The notes under the pieces: model-generated
The model's input: the letters and a program-made list of their open reading frames with translations, nothing else
Databases searched by the model: none
Told to the model about the DNA's origin: nothing
In this document: positions 31,989 through 43,776 of the stretch, in pieces
How the letters are laid out: each line of letters begins with the position of its first letter
Position numbering within the stretch: the stretch's first letter is position 1
DNA from: Blastomussa wellsi
Lineage: Eukaryota; Cnidaria; Anthozoa; Scleractinia; Plerogyridae
Length of the DNA stretch: 64,000 nucleotides
Direction of reading: 5' to 3'
Assembly: GCA_947652115.1 (NCBI GenBank)
Contig: OX393570.1
Span: 3,234,317-3,298,316 of the forward strand
Position numbers and translations under genes: made by a program

Positions 31989-34900
31989 TAGTATCACCCA
32001 ACTAGCAGGACAGAAAAGGCAATAATAAAGTTAGCAAATGCAAGTTGAAGAAATATTTATTTTGGAATTGAACAAAAGAAAGCATCATGCTCGATTGCAA
32101 CTCGAGGACTATTACTACCGGTAATAGTCCTCTAGTCGCGTAGCCAATTAAAATGCAGGATTTGCATTAGTCCACTAGTTGGGTGATACTAATATTTAAT
32201 ATCCTGTCTTTCAAATCTACAATGGCACTTAATTCCTCTTCTGAAAAGGTTTAGCTATGGAGAAGCATGAAATCCTGTACCGCTTCCTGAAAGTGTGGAA
32301 TTAACAGGTCAATGTGCATCATCTTGTCTAGACCTAATCGTCAAATTGTTACTTTTCAAGGAAAGCGACAATGATGAAGAACCAGTCTTGTACACAAGAG
32401 AAGCATGGCCGCTATCACCAAATGTTTTATTGCAAACAAGCTTGCCCAGTAGTTCACCTGCCGCAAGTGCATCAGACAGTGGACTTTTTCTTGTCAGCCC
32501 TGATGGTCATACAATAAGCAGTTCATCACTTTCTGATTGTGACCAGGTTTGCTCAAATCGCATAATCTGTAAAAAAAGGTCTTTCCCTTCAGGCACCTTG
32601 AACCCCCCAAGAAATGCATAAGAGGCATAAAATAATATTCATGCCAGCTAATGTGGCAGGGCTGTTATTAATGAGTATTATGGAGGAAGGAATGAAATAG
32701 CATTTCCCTCATTCCCCAAGATCATGTCAATGTCTTGGAAAAACTTTGTACGGGTCCTATTGTAGAAAATTCAAATCCATGTAAGCTTTATTAGTTCAAC
32801 CCTCAGACCTACCAATAACTAACTCAAGTTCCTATAAACTCTCTGTAGCTGCAAATTCTATGAATTTGGATGTCTTTGATAGGGGCTTAGAACTTAAAGT
32901 GCACCAAACCCCAAAATATTTTCTTTGCTAAAATATACCTTTGCACCAGTTTGAAACGCATTGCATGGTCTTTCGTTTCTCCTTTTTACCAAATTCTGGC
33001 TATTTATAACATTCAAACGCTATGAAAAACTGTGCATCATTTGTTCCATAACCGAGTCAGAAGGGGCGTGGGTCGATCTATTCCTGATTTGACGTCACAA
33101 AATGATTTGCATCACATCAAGTCTTTGTAAACATGCATGCAAATCAGTTTGTGACGTCAAATCGGGAATAGACCCACGCCCCTTCTGAGTCGATCGTGGA
33201 ACAAATGATGCACTTTTGAATACTATAAAGAGTCAGAATTTGGTAAAAAGGTGCAATGCATTTCAAATTGGTGCAAAGGTTCATTCTAGCGAAAAAAATA
33301 TTTTGGGGTTGGGGCAATTTAAGGTGTCCTGAAGGGAGATATGTGTTTTGAATTTGCAGGTTACCAGATAGCTTCTGAGTAGCTTGTAGTTTGTTTGTAA
33401 AAGCAATCTTTCTATTCCCCCTGCATGTACATTGTAGCTGCTTTGACTTTGATTGGTGCTGGAATCACATAGCTTTTAAGTCACAAATAAATTAATATTT
33501 TAATTAGTAAATAGTGTTTACTGAGGAGTTAATCTGACTATCTTTATCTTTCAGGATAGTTTTGACTTTCTTGGCAATTCACCTTCACTGTTTCCCTCAA
33601 CTCTTCAAACCAAGTCAGTCACGCCAAGCTCCACTCAAACAACCAACACTGACGATAAACCTTCAGAAAGACAAATATCTTCAAGCCCAGTTCCTGATGT
33701 CAGATCACTGACCTCAGATCACAAAAACAATGAAGAAACAGCCAAGCTAAGATTTGACCTGTTGGAGCATTTAAATCTGGGTGATTATCTGGAACGCACC
33801 AATGAAGTGACTGTCCCGCCAGTGTTTCCACCCATCCTCAGCGAGAGCAGCGGTGATGATGCCGATGATAGCACCAGCCTTATGGAGGAGCTGGTAAGTC
33901 TGAGTAGAAAGCAGCAGAGTGACGCGGCCCTGGAACCTGTCAGTCCAGCTGATCACCATGCAAGAGGCACATCAGAAAGCATCAAGAATAAGAAGCACAA
34001 TGTTGGAGTTATGAGTGGTCCATCTGTGTCTTCTAGAGGGGTCACAGCTTGTCTGGATCCCTCAGTTCCAAGCAGGTCAAAAAATACAGTGTTTTTGGAT
34101 TTGAGGAGACTAGAGGAACAAACTTCTCTCCAGGTGATTGATTGTTAAAATTGATTTCTTGCTCTCAATGTGTAGTTCCAGAAAATTGCCATTATTCCCC
34201 CACAGAAGGGACTGGGAATACCCGTGGGTGAGGAGAAAAAATGTATGTTCAAAGCTTAATTGGAATGGGAGGTTAGGGGTAAGAAATACTTCTTCCATGG
34301 TAGTGGAAACTGATAGTAGATGTTAAACAGATTACCTAACAACTCTCAAATTATAAAGTTGCTAATTATCCTAAGATCTTGCTTACATGTACATGCATTG
34401 CAGTTCAATGTGACGACATCCTTCCCAGGGATTGTCCAACACTGGGAACAAGATTGACAAGTTGAGCATACCAAATTCACAGAACTAAGAGCCAGGTTAA
34501 TTTGTTGAGGTTATTAATTTCCTGACCAGCTAATCAATCCTCTTTTAATTTAATAGACCAATTCAGATATATTAATATTCTAACATGTCGCCGAGGCTTG
34601 GGGGAATAAAACAAAAGATTTTGCATTGAGGCTTAGGGATGAATAAATAATTTCTTTTGTTTTATTCCCCTAAGCCTCGGCGCCATGTTAGAATTTTAAT
34701 ATATCGGAATTGGTCTATTCATATTCTGTTTCAGAGAAACCAGGAATTGCCATCATCAATATGCAGAATACTTGGCATCAGCAATGACAGAAAGGCAGAG
34801 TAAGTTATTGGTCATAGACTCATCCGACGTCCCTGTTTATGAGTTCTTCTGGCCTGATGACTGGGCCAGTTATGACCCTATGTCCATTAGTGTGCATTCA

Positions 34901-37900
34901 GCCTTGTTTAACCGCCTCCTCCAAGCCATTGGGCAAGCTGGTTTTATTTTCGTACTGTACTGTAACGTTCTGGAAGTTAATGGTGTCCCAACCATTTCTC
35001 ATGCTTTTATGGCCATTTACTGTAATCTGTTAATTTTATTGTGCTAAAGCTGAAATACAGGAAGCGCACATGTGATTGCCCTTGCATTTCCCACTTTGTT
35101 GTTGAAAGTAAGATTGGCAGCAAGTGTTCAGTCAGTTAGCATGATTTTTTATTGAATGTCGTAAAACCAAACTAAAGTAATCACTCTGGTAAGTCACAAA
35201 TGATGCGAACATTTGCAGCGAACCAATCAAGACTCAAAGCAGGTACATGTGACTGGCATGAAAAGTGGGAAAATGTGTACTTCTTATTATCATTATCATT
35301 ATCATTAATTATCATTATCATTATCATTAATTATCATTATCATTATCATTATTATTGTCATTATCGTTATCATTATCATTATCATTATCATTAATTATCA
35401 TTATCATTATTACTCAAAAAAAGAAAATACTATAGTTTGATTTGAGCTTATAATACCTATTAACTAAAATCAAGCAATCAGCATGTTTTTGTGGGTCCAA
35501 TAATTACTTTCTAAGTAATGGAAATCTCTTTTCTCCAAGTTTGTCTAGTAGTTCAGATGAAGAGGATGACCTTCAGCATTGGCAGGATCAGCGACAAAGA
35601 GCCAAAGAAGCTTCCTTCTCCTGTACAAGGCAAAACAAAAGTAGCCTTGGTCACGGCCAACCCAGGAAGCCACTCACAAAATACAGAAATGCTGTTGACG
35701 AAGTAAAACCAGACCTCAAAGAGATTCATGTGAAATTAGATGAAAGAGCTACACAACAACCGATTTCAAGTAAAGTTGATATTCGTGCGGGTGGGAGTAG
35801 CCTTTCCTTCAGCTTGCGTAATGTAGATCTCAACTTCAACAACAAGCACGAAGTGACCAAAGATAAGAGAGAAGATGCTGTAAGGCAGGCATGGAGTGTA
35901 TCATCTGTTAGCCAAAAGGACAAACCTTCCAAAGATAACATTCTCTCCGATGGGAGCAAGACAATGACAGTCATGTCACCAGAACAGGAGATTTGCCGCT
36001 CTACAGCAAAAGATCGGAATTTACATGTAGCCTCGCCAAAGAAGAGTGACAGTAAACCTGTTAACAATACGGTATCTCCAGAGAGGACAGATCTTTTGAG
36101 CAATGATGATAGTGCAGGAAAAAAGAATTTGATATGTGCAGTGAATGACGGACATCAGAAGACAGGTGTTAAACGCAAACCTGTGTTGACAGAAGAGGAG
36201 AGGGCTAAGAGACAAAGGCTTCAGAAGAGTTTACACAACCTTAAGCCTCAGCTGTCATCTCACAAACATCACCCTGCTGCCCCTTGCACACCTGTTCTCT
36301 TTCATGAGGTAACTTGTTGCTTTCAATTTTTAAAAAACTATTTAGTTAGAAAAACTGCAACTTTACAAAAACGTACGGTCCTACAGTAATAGACTGTTCG
36401 ATACCTTTTGTATGCATGGTCACATGCCAAGGGTATGTTCACATACAGACTTAAAACTAAAATCGATCGAGCCACGTAGTACAGCGTCAAAAAACAGTAT
36501 TGTATTAAAGTTCTGCTCAGTAGCCTGTTGCGTTCATATGATTGGTCACACACTAGCGTTTCATTACAGACGGAATAGTTAGAGCGAGATGCTTTGGGGT
36601 TGGTTTTAGGCCAAATATAGAGAGCTGGCCGAGACCGAAATACCGCGCAACTAAGCCTCTAGCTTTTAAAGGAACTGCACGACAACCTAAATTGCCATTA
36701 AAATTTAGGAAACCTAAAAATAATAGTTTGCTAAGGAAGAAAAACACCAAAGGATTGATACTAAACCAAAAAGGAACAAGGATGGCTGAGGATGGAGAAG
36801 ATTGAAACGGATTGGAAATGACGATTTTCAAAAATTTAGGCTAAATTTTTCAAAGTGCATGAACGATGACGTAGCTCCTTTCAAATCATTCCACGAAATT
36901 GTGTTTTCCTGTTCAACAGAGCGAGGGAGCGGAACAAAAAAATAGAATGAGGAACGTGTTTACTTTAGTAGAATTAATAAAATGCTGTATCTACCATCCT
37001 TTCTCTTCAGGAAGTTTCATATGAAAGCGATGTTTTGAGTTTACCTAGCCTTGAAACAACTAATTCGTATCTGCTGATGAGCACCAAGCTATCCAGCTGC
37101 GGTGAAATGAGTGTCATCCGTCAGGGAGCAAGAGGAGGAACTACCCCAGACACACACTGCTTTTCGACCCTTGTAGCCTGGCTTGCCTGCTTAGTGCGAC
37201 CTAGTGTGAACACTACAGACTACGCCGAGATATGTGGAGCACCTTTTTATGTGGCAGGCTTACAGCAAAGTTGGCACGAAGGGCAACTGAAACTAGAAAT
37301 TGGTATTTGTAGTCGCACCGCAGAGAAATGTGAACAAATGAGTGTAAACGATGGCAAAGGAAAAGCGAAGAACAAGGCAAGCAATTATTTTAGACACGCA
37401 GTCAGTAAGTTTCTCTCCACCAACACGCTCCATAGTGTGTTCACTCGCCTGTTGGAACGCGCTCCTTCTGCAGCCCAACACCTTGCAGAAATGTCGATAA
37501 GTAAAAGGAACTTATCAACGCTGCTAACTGTCAATCCAGACCCAGAGGCTATGCAGCGCGTGTTTGGAGCTAAACCTGGCTTCTTTTGGCAAACCGTGGA
37601 GATGGAAGATGCACCTTCTGAAGAAAAAACTGGCGCTAGACTGTGCCAAGGACCTGAGATTCAAAACACGGTCATGCTGATGCAGTATGCTGTGTTCCAC
37701 CAACCCTTCTGTTTGTTGGATGTGTTGATTCGGGCGCGCAGCAAGGCTCTAGATCTTGCTGGGCTTAGGTTGGCTTACCAACAGAAGGAATTATATGAAG
37801 AAAAACCAGGTAGATAATGGTGTTTTCTTGCCTACCAGTTTTTCTTTAAAGTTTATCAAAAAAATATTTTACGACACAGTTTATTTTATTTTGTTGTAGC

Positions 37901-40900
37901 AAACACATCTCAACTTCCCAACATGTCAGTACCCGACGAAACGTGTATCGGGTCCCAGATCCCTCAACTGGTTCTCGCGTTACGTGGGTCCCAGGCTATT
38001 TCACAGTGGCAGGACGAGGTGGGGCCTGTGGATGCAAAACTCGCACAACGTACGGACCCCAACTCATTGCGGGCCCTGTACAGCCATGGAGCCAATGAAG
38101 ATCATCTGTTTTGGTGCCCGCGAAACGCTCAGAAGGCAGGAACCGAGCTCACCCGGTGGTTTGGTGGCCGGGTCCCTGAAAATGGCGTTATTAACATTGG
38201 CTCTAGTGAGCCTCTTGGGACACTCGAGGAGAAACCGAAAAATTCTCCCAGCAAAGGGCGAAATACGAAGACCGAACTATTGACCAGCTCACTCCACACC
38301 ACCAGCAGACCACCGCCGTATTTTGTGACTGCTTCGATCGATACAAGCGCGTTCTTGGTTGTCTCGCCAGCTCTGCCCGTTAGATACCTCGGTCGAGTTT
38401 TGTGTATTTGCTTCGAGAGAGGTTTTTGTACTCAGGGCATCAGACGCATCCATTTGAGTACTAACCGGCTTAGTGGCCTGGGGCTAGCACCAGAACAGCT
38501 GTCCGTGTTCTGCCCCAGGCGTGTTAACCAATCGCAAGGCGCCTCACCTTCACCAATGGCTTCCACAATACTGCTACTCAGAAGAGAGAATGCAATCCAC
38601 CACACGCTGTCTGTGGTTAAATCGCTTGTGGACGCTTTGGCGCACAACGGATTGTCCCAGTCGTGTTTTCTAAGCGTTCCTTACAGTGACTCCATGCTAA
38701 AACAGCTTGGCGGAGACTTCTCCATCACTCCAGATTACACTGCTTACCCTGTAGATCTACTCAGGCATGCGTTCCACTCTAATCCAGAACTAGAGCAAGT
38801 GTGCGTCTTGACTCTTCTGAAGGAGAGAGCTACCATCTCCGCAGGGTCGATCATGAACCAGCTCCTGTTAGATAACGAATCAGAGAAATCCGATAATGAC
38901 AAGTCGAATCTTAACCGTGGATTTGAACTCTTGGGGCTTAAGTTGCTTGCCTCGCTTTCAACGCACCAAGCTAAGGAGTTTACACCATGTAAGATCGGAG
39001 ATGGACTGTGGAAGAAAAGTCTTCATACCCTAACAGCGGGGCCTGCGTTGATCTTAGCGCTCAGAGGTGTAAATGCGTTTGCGCGGCTACGGCGCTTTGT
39101 GGACTCTTATTTGGACTTGTCAAAGTCCAAACTCTCAACGGACAGCATTTCGTTTGACATGCTCTTGTCATGCACGCCAGAAATGGCATGTAGACAGCTG
39201 TCAGTAATTTTCTTCGACAGGGAGTTGTTCTCTGACCAATCCGCGCGTCGGAACCTTCACCTCCTACCCCCTCCCCGCAGAGTAATAAACGGTGTTTGTA
39301 GTGGCAGCAGCGAATCGTTGAACGAAGCAGACACGCTAGGATCTTCTCCTAACAGGAAGGCGAGGAACAGACGAGTCGGGCTAAGCAAGTCGCCTCTGAA
39401 ACCATCCCTAAGCAGCGTGGAGACGTTGTGGCATGCAGACATGTCTGTCCTACAGAGCTTACTGGAGAAGCCTCGAGTCATACCCACTGTGTGTGTGCTG
39501 AAGCCTCGCATCGCGACCAAACATCTTGGCAAGGTACTCAAGCGCCTGGGACAAGAAGGATTTTCCGTGATTGGCATGAAAATGATATGCCTTCCACCTG
39601 AAGACGTGTCTTCGTTGTTGGCTAAAAAGGTAAGGTCGTTTGGAGAATCTTCCCTTTTGACTTCTTGTTCATAGCTACCGTAAAGTCCCCGTAAAGCTAC
39701 CGTAAAGTCCCCCATCCCCGTTAGCGATTAAGGAAGAAGAATCATATTAATTGTTTTCTTGTTTTTATTTTATATTGTTACCGCTCCGAGACTGTTGGAC
39801 TTGTTTCGTGTTATGTTTCGTTATGTTTTCACAATGTGGTATTCTTGTACCATTTTTTTTAAACAAAACATACTCAAAATAGTATTGAAGTGTTAAAAAG
39901 CGAAACTTCTCTCGCTAAATCTCCTGCCCCTGGAAGATAGCCCACCGAAAGCCTTCTGAACAAAGATAATAGAAGCCCAGGTATTTGAAGTTACTGTCCA
40001 ATCGTTATCTGCATTACAGGAGACGGAGCTCGAACGTCATGTAAGTCACATGACGTCTGGTCCAGTAGTGGCTCTCTGTTTGCATCGCGAGAATGCTGTG
40101 GGGCGTCTTCTCGAGGTACTGGGTCCTAGTGATCCTCGTGCGGCAAAGAAACAGTCCCAGTTCTTTTTGAGGGGTTCGTTTGGCGAGGACTGTGTTCAAA
40201 ACGGATTTTATGGTACGCACATAAAATATGGTCAAATTTGTTGTTGATTTTCCTCTCAAAACGTTTGCAATTTTTTGCTTAGCTGTAATGGTATATCAAC
40301 ACGTTGGTGAGGAAATCTCGAATCGTTTTCGTAAATCTACGGAGTTGCTCGGAAGATCTTCGAGTATCTGAGCCGTGTTCGGAATCATCCGGAAAATTTC
40401 CTACCAGCGCTTGCAAGCAATAGGCCACCTCTTTAACGTAAAAGTGCATTCGTTCCTTGTGTTTTTTTTTTCACTCGTGATAAGTAACAGATACTAAAGT
40501 AATCCTTAGTACTAAAGTGGCGGTTTGTTTTAGTTTTATTTTTTTACAATGCTTTGTGTCGTAGGATCTGAAACATACGAGGAGGCCGTCAGAAATATCA
40601 AGATTCTGTTTCATGAAGGTGTTTGTTGTCCTCCTTCCATTGACCTCAAGGCCGAGGAGGTACGATACTTAATTTTACCGTTCATCCCTCTCCTCCCTAT
40701 CATTTCCCCCTTGAGTGTTAGCAAAGTCGCAGAGATAACAGTTCTTAGGGTCTATTGGTAAGTTATTAACTTCACAAGTACTCTATGTGCTGGAATTATA
40801 TTGATAAAATTAATACTGGCGTTTTCGTAAGTTAGATTGCATGTCTCGCTCTGGATGAGGTTTTCAGTGTGACGGCCAACAGATCGCTTGTGGAACTCTC

Positions 40901-43776
40901 CACAGAAGAGCAGAGTAGAGTAGGCAGCAGCCCTGGATTGACCCTGTTACCAAGCTCATTACTTGAGATAAACTGCTTGCTGTTGCTACCGCATCTTCTG
41001 GCTTGTCGTGCTCCGCCGGGGCGACGAACTAACATCGGCTACTCTGAGATCATAGAGGCTCTTCTCAATTCAGGGTTTCACTTCATCGGTCTTAGAATGG
41101 TGTTACTTGGAGTAGCTGAGGCTGCGGACTGCGCTAAGCTGTACAGCGGTTGCTTGCCCGCGGGTTGGAAACTTCATTACCTGGTAAGCTGGTGCCATGG
41201 GTTTTAAATTTTAACTAATCGATAAACAGACACCGCGACATGAAAGGTCTCGTTGAGACTGGTGATTTGACCAAATTTGATGCCGTTAGGTTGAACAGAG
41301 GCCAAGTTATATAGCTATGGGCTTTGAAACATGGTTCAAAATCCATAGAAATGTTTCTCTTTTGTGACAACTGTAAAATCCCAGTCCAATGAAATTATAA
41401 TTGTTGTCGGACTGAATGCTCGGACAATTTTTACTTTGCCTTCCAGGGCAAACGGCAAATTTTACGTTGTCCACATCTTATCGAAAAGTAATGAAATATG
41501 ACGTCCGACTTAACGACTGTTTTGTCCGATCGAAATGGTGACGTAGGATGCGTTTCTTTAAGAATAACCAAGATTGGATTCTTAAATCCGAAAACGGATT
41601 TTGCGTTTCTTTACTAAACATAATCCAAGATCACTCGGATCGTAGTGCATCAAAGGAACCGAAGAATCCACTCTGGACAAGGATTCTTCGGCTCCTTTGA
41701 TGCACCATGATCCGAGTGATCTTGAATTAATCTGTTGAAAGAAACGCAAAATCCGTTTTCGGATTTAAGAATCCAATCGTGGATTTTCTTCAAAAACGCA
41801 CCCGTAGTCTGGTAAATGTCCTTTGTCGAATTCCCGATCTCTGAGTTATATCAGTTGTAGACTCGAAGATTAAAACTTCATTAGAAATCTCCGGCGCGGA
41901 GGAACGCAAGAGCATAAAAAGACTGGTAATCGAGGCTAAATTTTCAGGCGAAGTAGCTCACCAAAGGGATTTTGTCGTGAAGTTTCCCGGGTTTATCGCT
42001 ACTCGTGAACGAAAAATAGAACCTCTGGCATCCAGGGTAGCTAACACATATTGTTTAAAAAATTTTGTCTGTTAGGCTGGTCAACTCTCAAAGTCACCTT
42101 GTCTTGTAATGGCTGTATTGCGTGACGGTGCTGTCACGTGCTTTGACACGTTGTGTGACAGGTAAGTCACGTTACAAAGTACAGTGTGGAAGGTACTTGC
42201 TTTGACTTGTACGAACTTGTTTTACTTTGTTTATATGTGTTTCTGGAAAATGCACCCGATATCAAGTTGCAAATACATTTAGCAAGTCGTCGTACACGTG
42301 TTTTCGTAACAGTAGGGATAATCTGAGTTTATTATTCCACTATTACGCCATATTAGGGCAACCGAACGCGTAAGATATGCCACGGTATTACACTGTAGAA
42401 CAGGCCAAAACTACGGACGGAAAGCGGGGCATTATAAATCCCTTATTCGATGGTTTAACATATAATACGTGCGGACATTTTGCTCCTTGCTCGTATCACA
42501 GCTCGCAAAATGTCCGCTCTTATTATAGCTACAAAACAGAGTCTGAAGCTGCAAAACGTACAGAGTATAAAATATAAGCCATATTTTAACTCAATTGAGC
42601 CTCCCTAATAACCGCAGATAAAAAGAGAAATCAGCATGGTTTCAAATAAGATTGCTTACAAAAAAAGATTTACGGTTTAAAATAGCATAATGGGTAACAA
42701 ATTACTTTCAGACGGTGAAGTGTTTATAATCATCGCAGGATGTTTTTACTTCGCCCTTGTATTTGGACTCGCCCTTCCCGTAATCCCTAAACTTCTGATT
42801 AAAAAGAAACGCCGCGACTTGTACCCTGTTAGCTAAACACTGTAGTCTGTGACTTTATTTTCGTTGTGCGTGGCCAGGGAGATTTATTGAAGTGCAATAA
42901 TAGTAGATTCGCTCTAGTTTCGCACGTCGTTTGTGCGATACTGATTGGTATTTGAAATTAAAAAAAACTAATTGTCATGATATATAATCCCACTTGTTTA
43001 CTTCAGTTGTCGCCACTAACCTCCTCCCGTTTTCAATTGCAGCTCGCCAAAACTGAGATCTTTAGCCGCAAATTCCGGGAAGTGCATGTTGGCGGGCAAA
43101 ACACTGAAAGAGGTTCGTGCCAGAATATTTCGAGAATTTTCAACAGTCGACAACTCCCAGCAAATCCGTTGACCCGTTTCTTAAAAATATTACTGAATTC
43201 TTTGGATGTACAAAAGTTCTCTGGCTCTAAGCTTTGAAATCGGTAGTAATCGGTATATCTTTTTGTGCCCTTGGTACACAAGATCATTCAATCAATCAGC
43301 AACGCTCTTAGAAAGATACCTTTCATATGTTAGCAACACACATTAACATTCCGAAACATTTACCCTGGTTTGAGAGTTGTACAAAAGCCTTTTTTGGTAA
43401 ATTTACTGTAAAATTTTTTGGTAATGGAATTTTGCGTTCCTAAAATCGCTGGACTTGTGTTGTGTTTGGAATGGAGTTTATTTTACTGAAAAATGTTAGA
43501 TATGAAACACCAGACAAGCTTTACAGACTTTTAACAAACTGTTCTTTACAGAGATAAATTACATTTAAGTTTAATCGAAATATCAGCCATGATCTTTTAT
43601 GGAAGGGCTTTCCGCTAAAGGTATCTCTCATTCGCATCTGTAATCATGTTTGTGTCCTAACTAGCTCTGATCTATGGTTCTTTGTTCGTACATTTCAGGC
43701 AAAGCGCATGGTGGAGTGTTTCTTCGATAGCCTGATTCCTAACAGAAAAGCCCGGATAGAGTTCAGCCCACCCTAA
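30166..43776 (+). CDS. DNAAF8: DNAAF8-like protein fused to NDP-kinase-like domains
   Basis: Thirteen coding exons: 30166-30348, 32361-32546, 33555-34133, 34735-34799, 35540-36308, 37011-37809, 37900-39629, 40020-40212, 40565-40659, 40836-41183, 42076-42161, 43043-43112, 43699-43776. All phases join, giving 5181 nt and 1726 aa. The first third matches DNAAF8/C16orf71 features: [16 protein letters not shown] near the N-terminus, [24 protein letters not shown] and an SSSSDEEDD block before a basic helix. The rest holds repeated NDP-kinase-like folds; the clearest runs from [19 protein letters not shown] through [12 protein letters not shown] and LGPSDP to [16 protein letters not shown]. Catalytic His contexts look degenerate, so they are probably structural. 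DNAAF8 acts in cytoplasmic pre-assembly of axonemal dynein. Intron 12's donor (GAG/GTTCGT) is weak; reading through it would stop at 43172. The gene symbol is by similarity. Confidence 0.82.
30634..30855 (+). other. Open frame of unknown status in intron 1 (copy 2)
   Basis: Duplicate of 15530-15751 with one amino-acid change (R to W). Not in phase with exon 1 of the DNAAF8-like gene. No function can be assigned. Confidence 0.3.
31989..32191. mobile_element. MITE with TAGTATCACCCAACTAG ends (copy 2)
   Basis: Duplicate of 16885-17098 with the same perfect 17-bp inverted ends (31989-32005 and 32175-32191), in intron 1 of the DNAAF8-like gene. Confidence 0.85.
32892..33326. mobile_element. Large foldback element in DNAAF8 intron 2
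   Basis: About 435 bp with arms of about 200 bp forming an imperfect inverted repeat. Matching blocks include CCCAAAATATTTT, CCTTTGCACCA, TTTTTACCAAATTCTG, GCATCATTTGTTCCA, AGAAGGGGCGTGGGTC and GATTTGACGTCACAAA. The loop holds CATGCATG. Each arm carries a TGACGTCA CRE-like palindrome. Confidence 0.85.
34552..34719. mobile_element. Foldback MITE in DNAAF8 intron 3
   Basis: Inverted arms AATAGACCAATTC/GAATTGGTCTATT and CCGAGGCTTGGGGGAATAAA/TTTATTCCCCTAAGCCTCGG around an AT-rich loop. It ends 15 bp before the acceptor of the exon at 34735. Confidence 0.8.
35147..35280 (+). repeat. Interspersed repeat family X, copy 3
   Basis: Resembles 6405-6640: GTCGTAAAACCAAACTAAAG, then CAAATGATGCGAAC, CGAACCAATCAAG and GGGAAAATGTGTAC. 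In DNAAF8 intron 4. Confidence 0.5.
35284..35412. repeat. ATTATC microsatellite
   Basis: About 130 bp of (ATTATC)n with ATTAATTATC interruptions, in intron 4 of the DNAAF8-like gene. Confidence 0.95.
36690..36875 (-). repeat. Interspersed repeat family Y, copy 2
   Basis: Inverted relative to 7935-8120; shared blocks TACTAAACCAAAAAGGAA and AAAAATTTAGGCTAAATTTT with the ATGACGTAGC edge. In DNAAF8 intron 5. Confidence 0.65.
41549..41800. mobile_element. Foldback element in DNAAF8 intron 10
   Basis: About 250 bp with arms of about 115 bp. Matching blocks are TGCGTTT, GGATTCTTAAATCCGAAAAC, CGGATTTTGCGTTTCTTT, AAGATCACTCGGATC and TGCATCAAAGGA.CCGAAGAA. The loop is short (TCCACTCTGGACAAGGA region). 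Confidence 0.85.

Larger units (their letters stand above)
17669..32786. repeat. Segmental tandem duplication, copy 2
   Basis: Second copy of the 7.4-kb unit, expanded to about 15.1 kb by the 8-kb insertion at 20399-28392. The downstream edge (ATCCATGTAAGC, about 32775-32786) marks where the single-copy DNAAF8 intron resumes. Collinear features include both MITEs, the two promoters and TRAPPC4. Confidence 0.9.

Noticed and set aside
34772..35047. 91-codon open frame after the short DNAAF8 exon
   Set aside because: It is in a different frame from exon 34735-34799, no acceptor puts it in phase, and a strong donor (GTAAGT) closes the exon at 34799.
35284..35412. Regularly spaced repeat that could suggest an array
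   Set aside because: It is a simple (ATTATC)n microsatellite without unique spacers, in a eukaryotic intron; not CRISPR.
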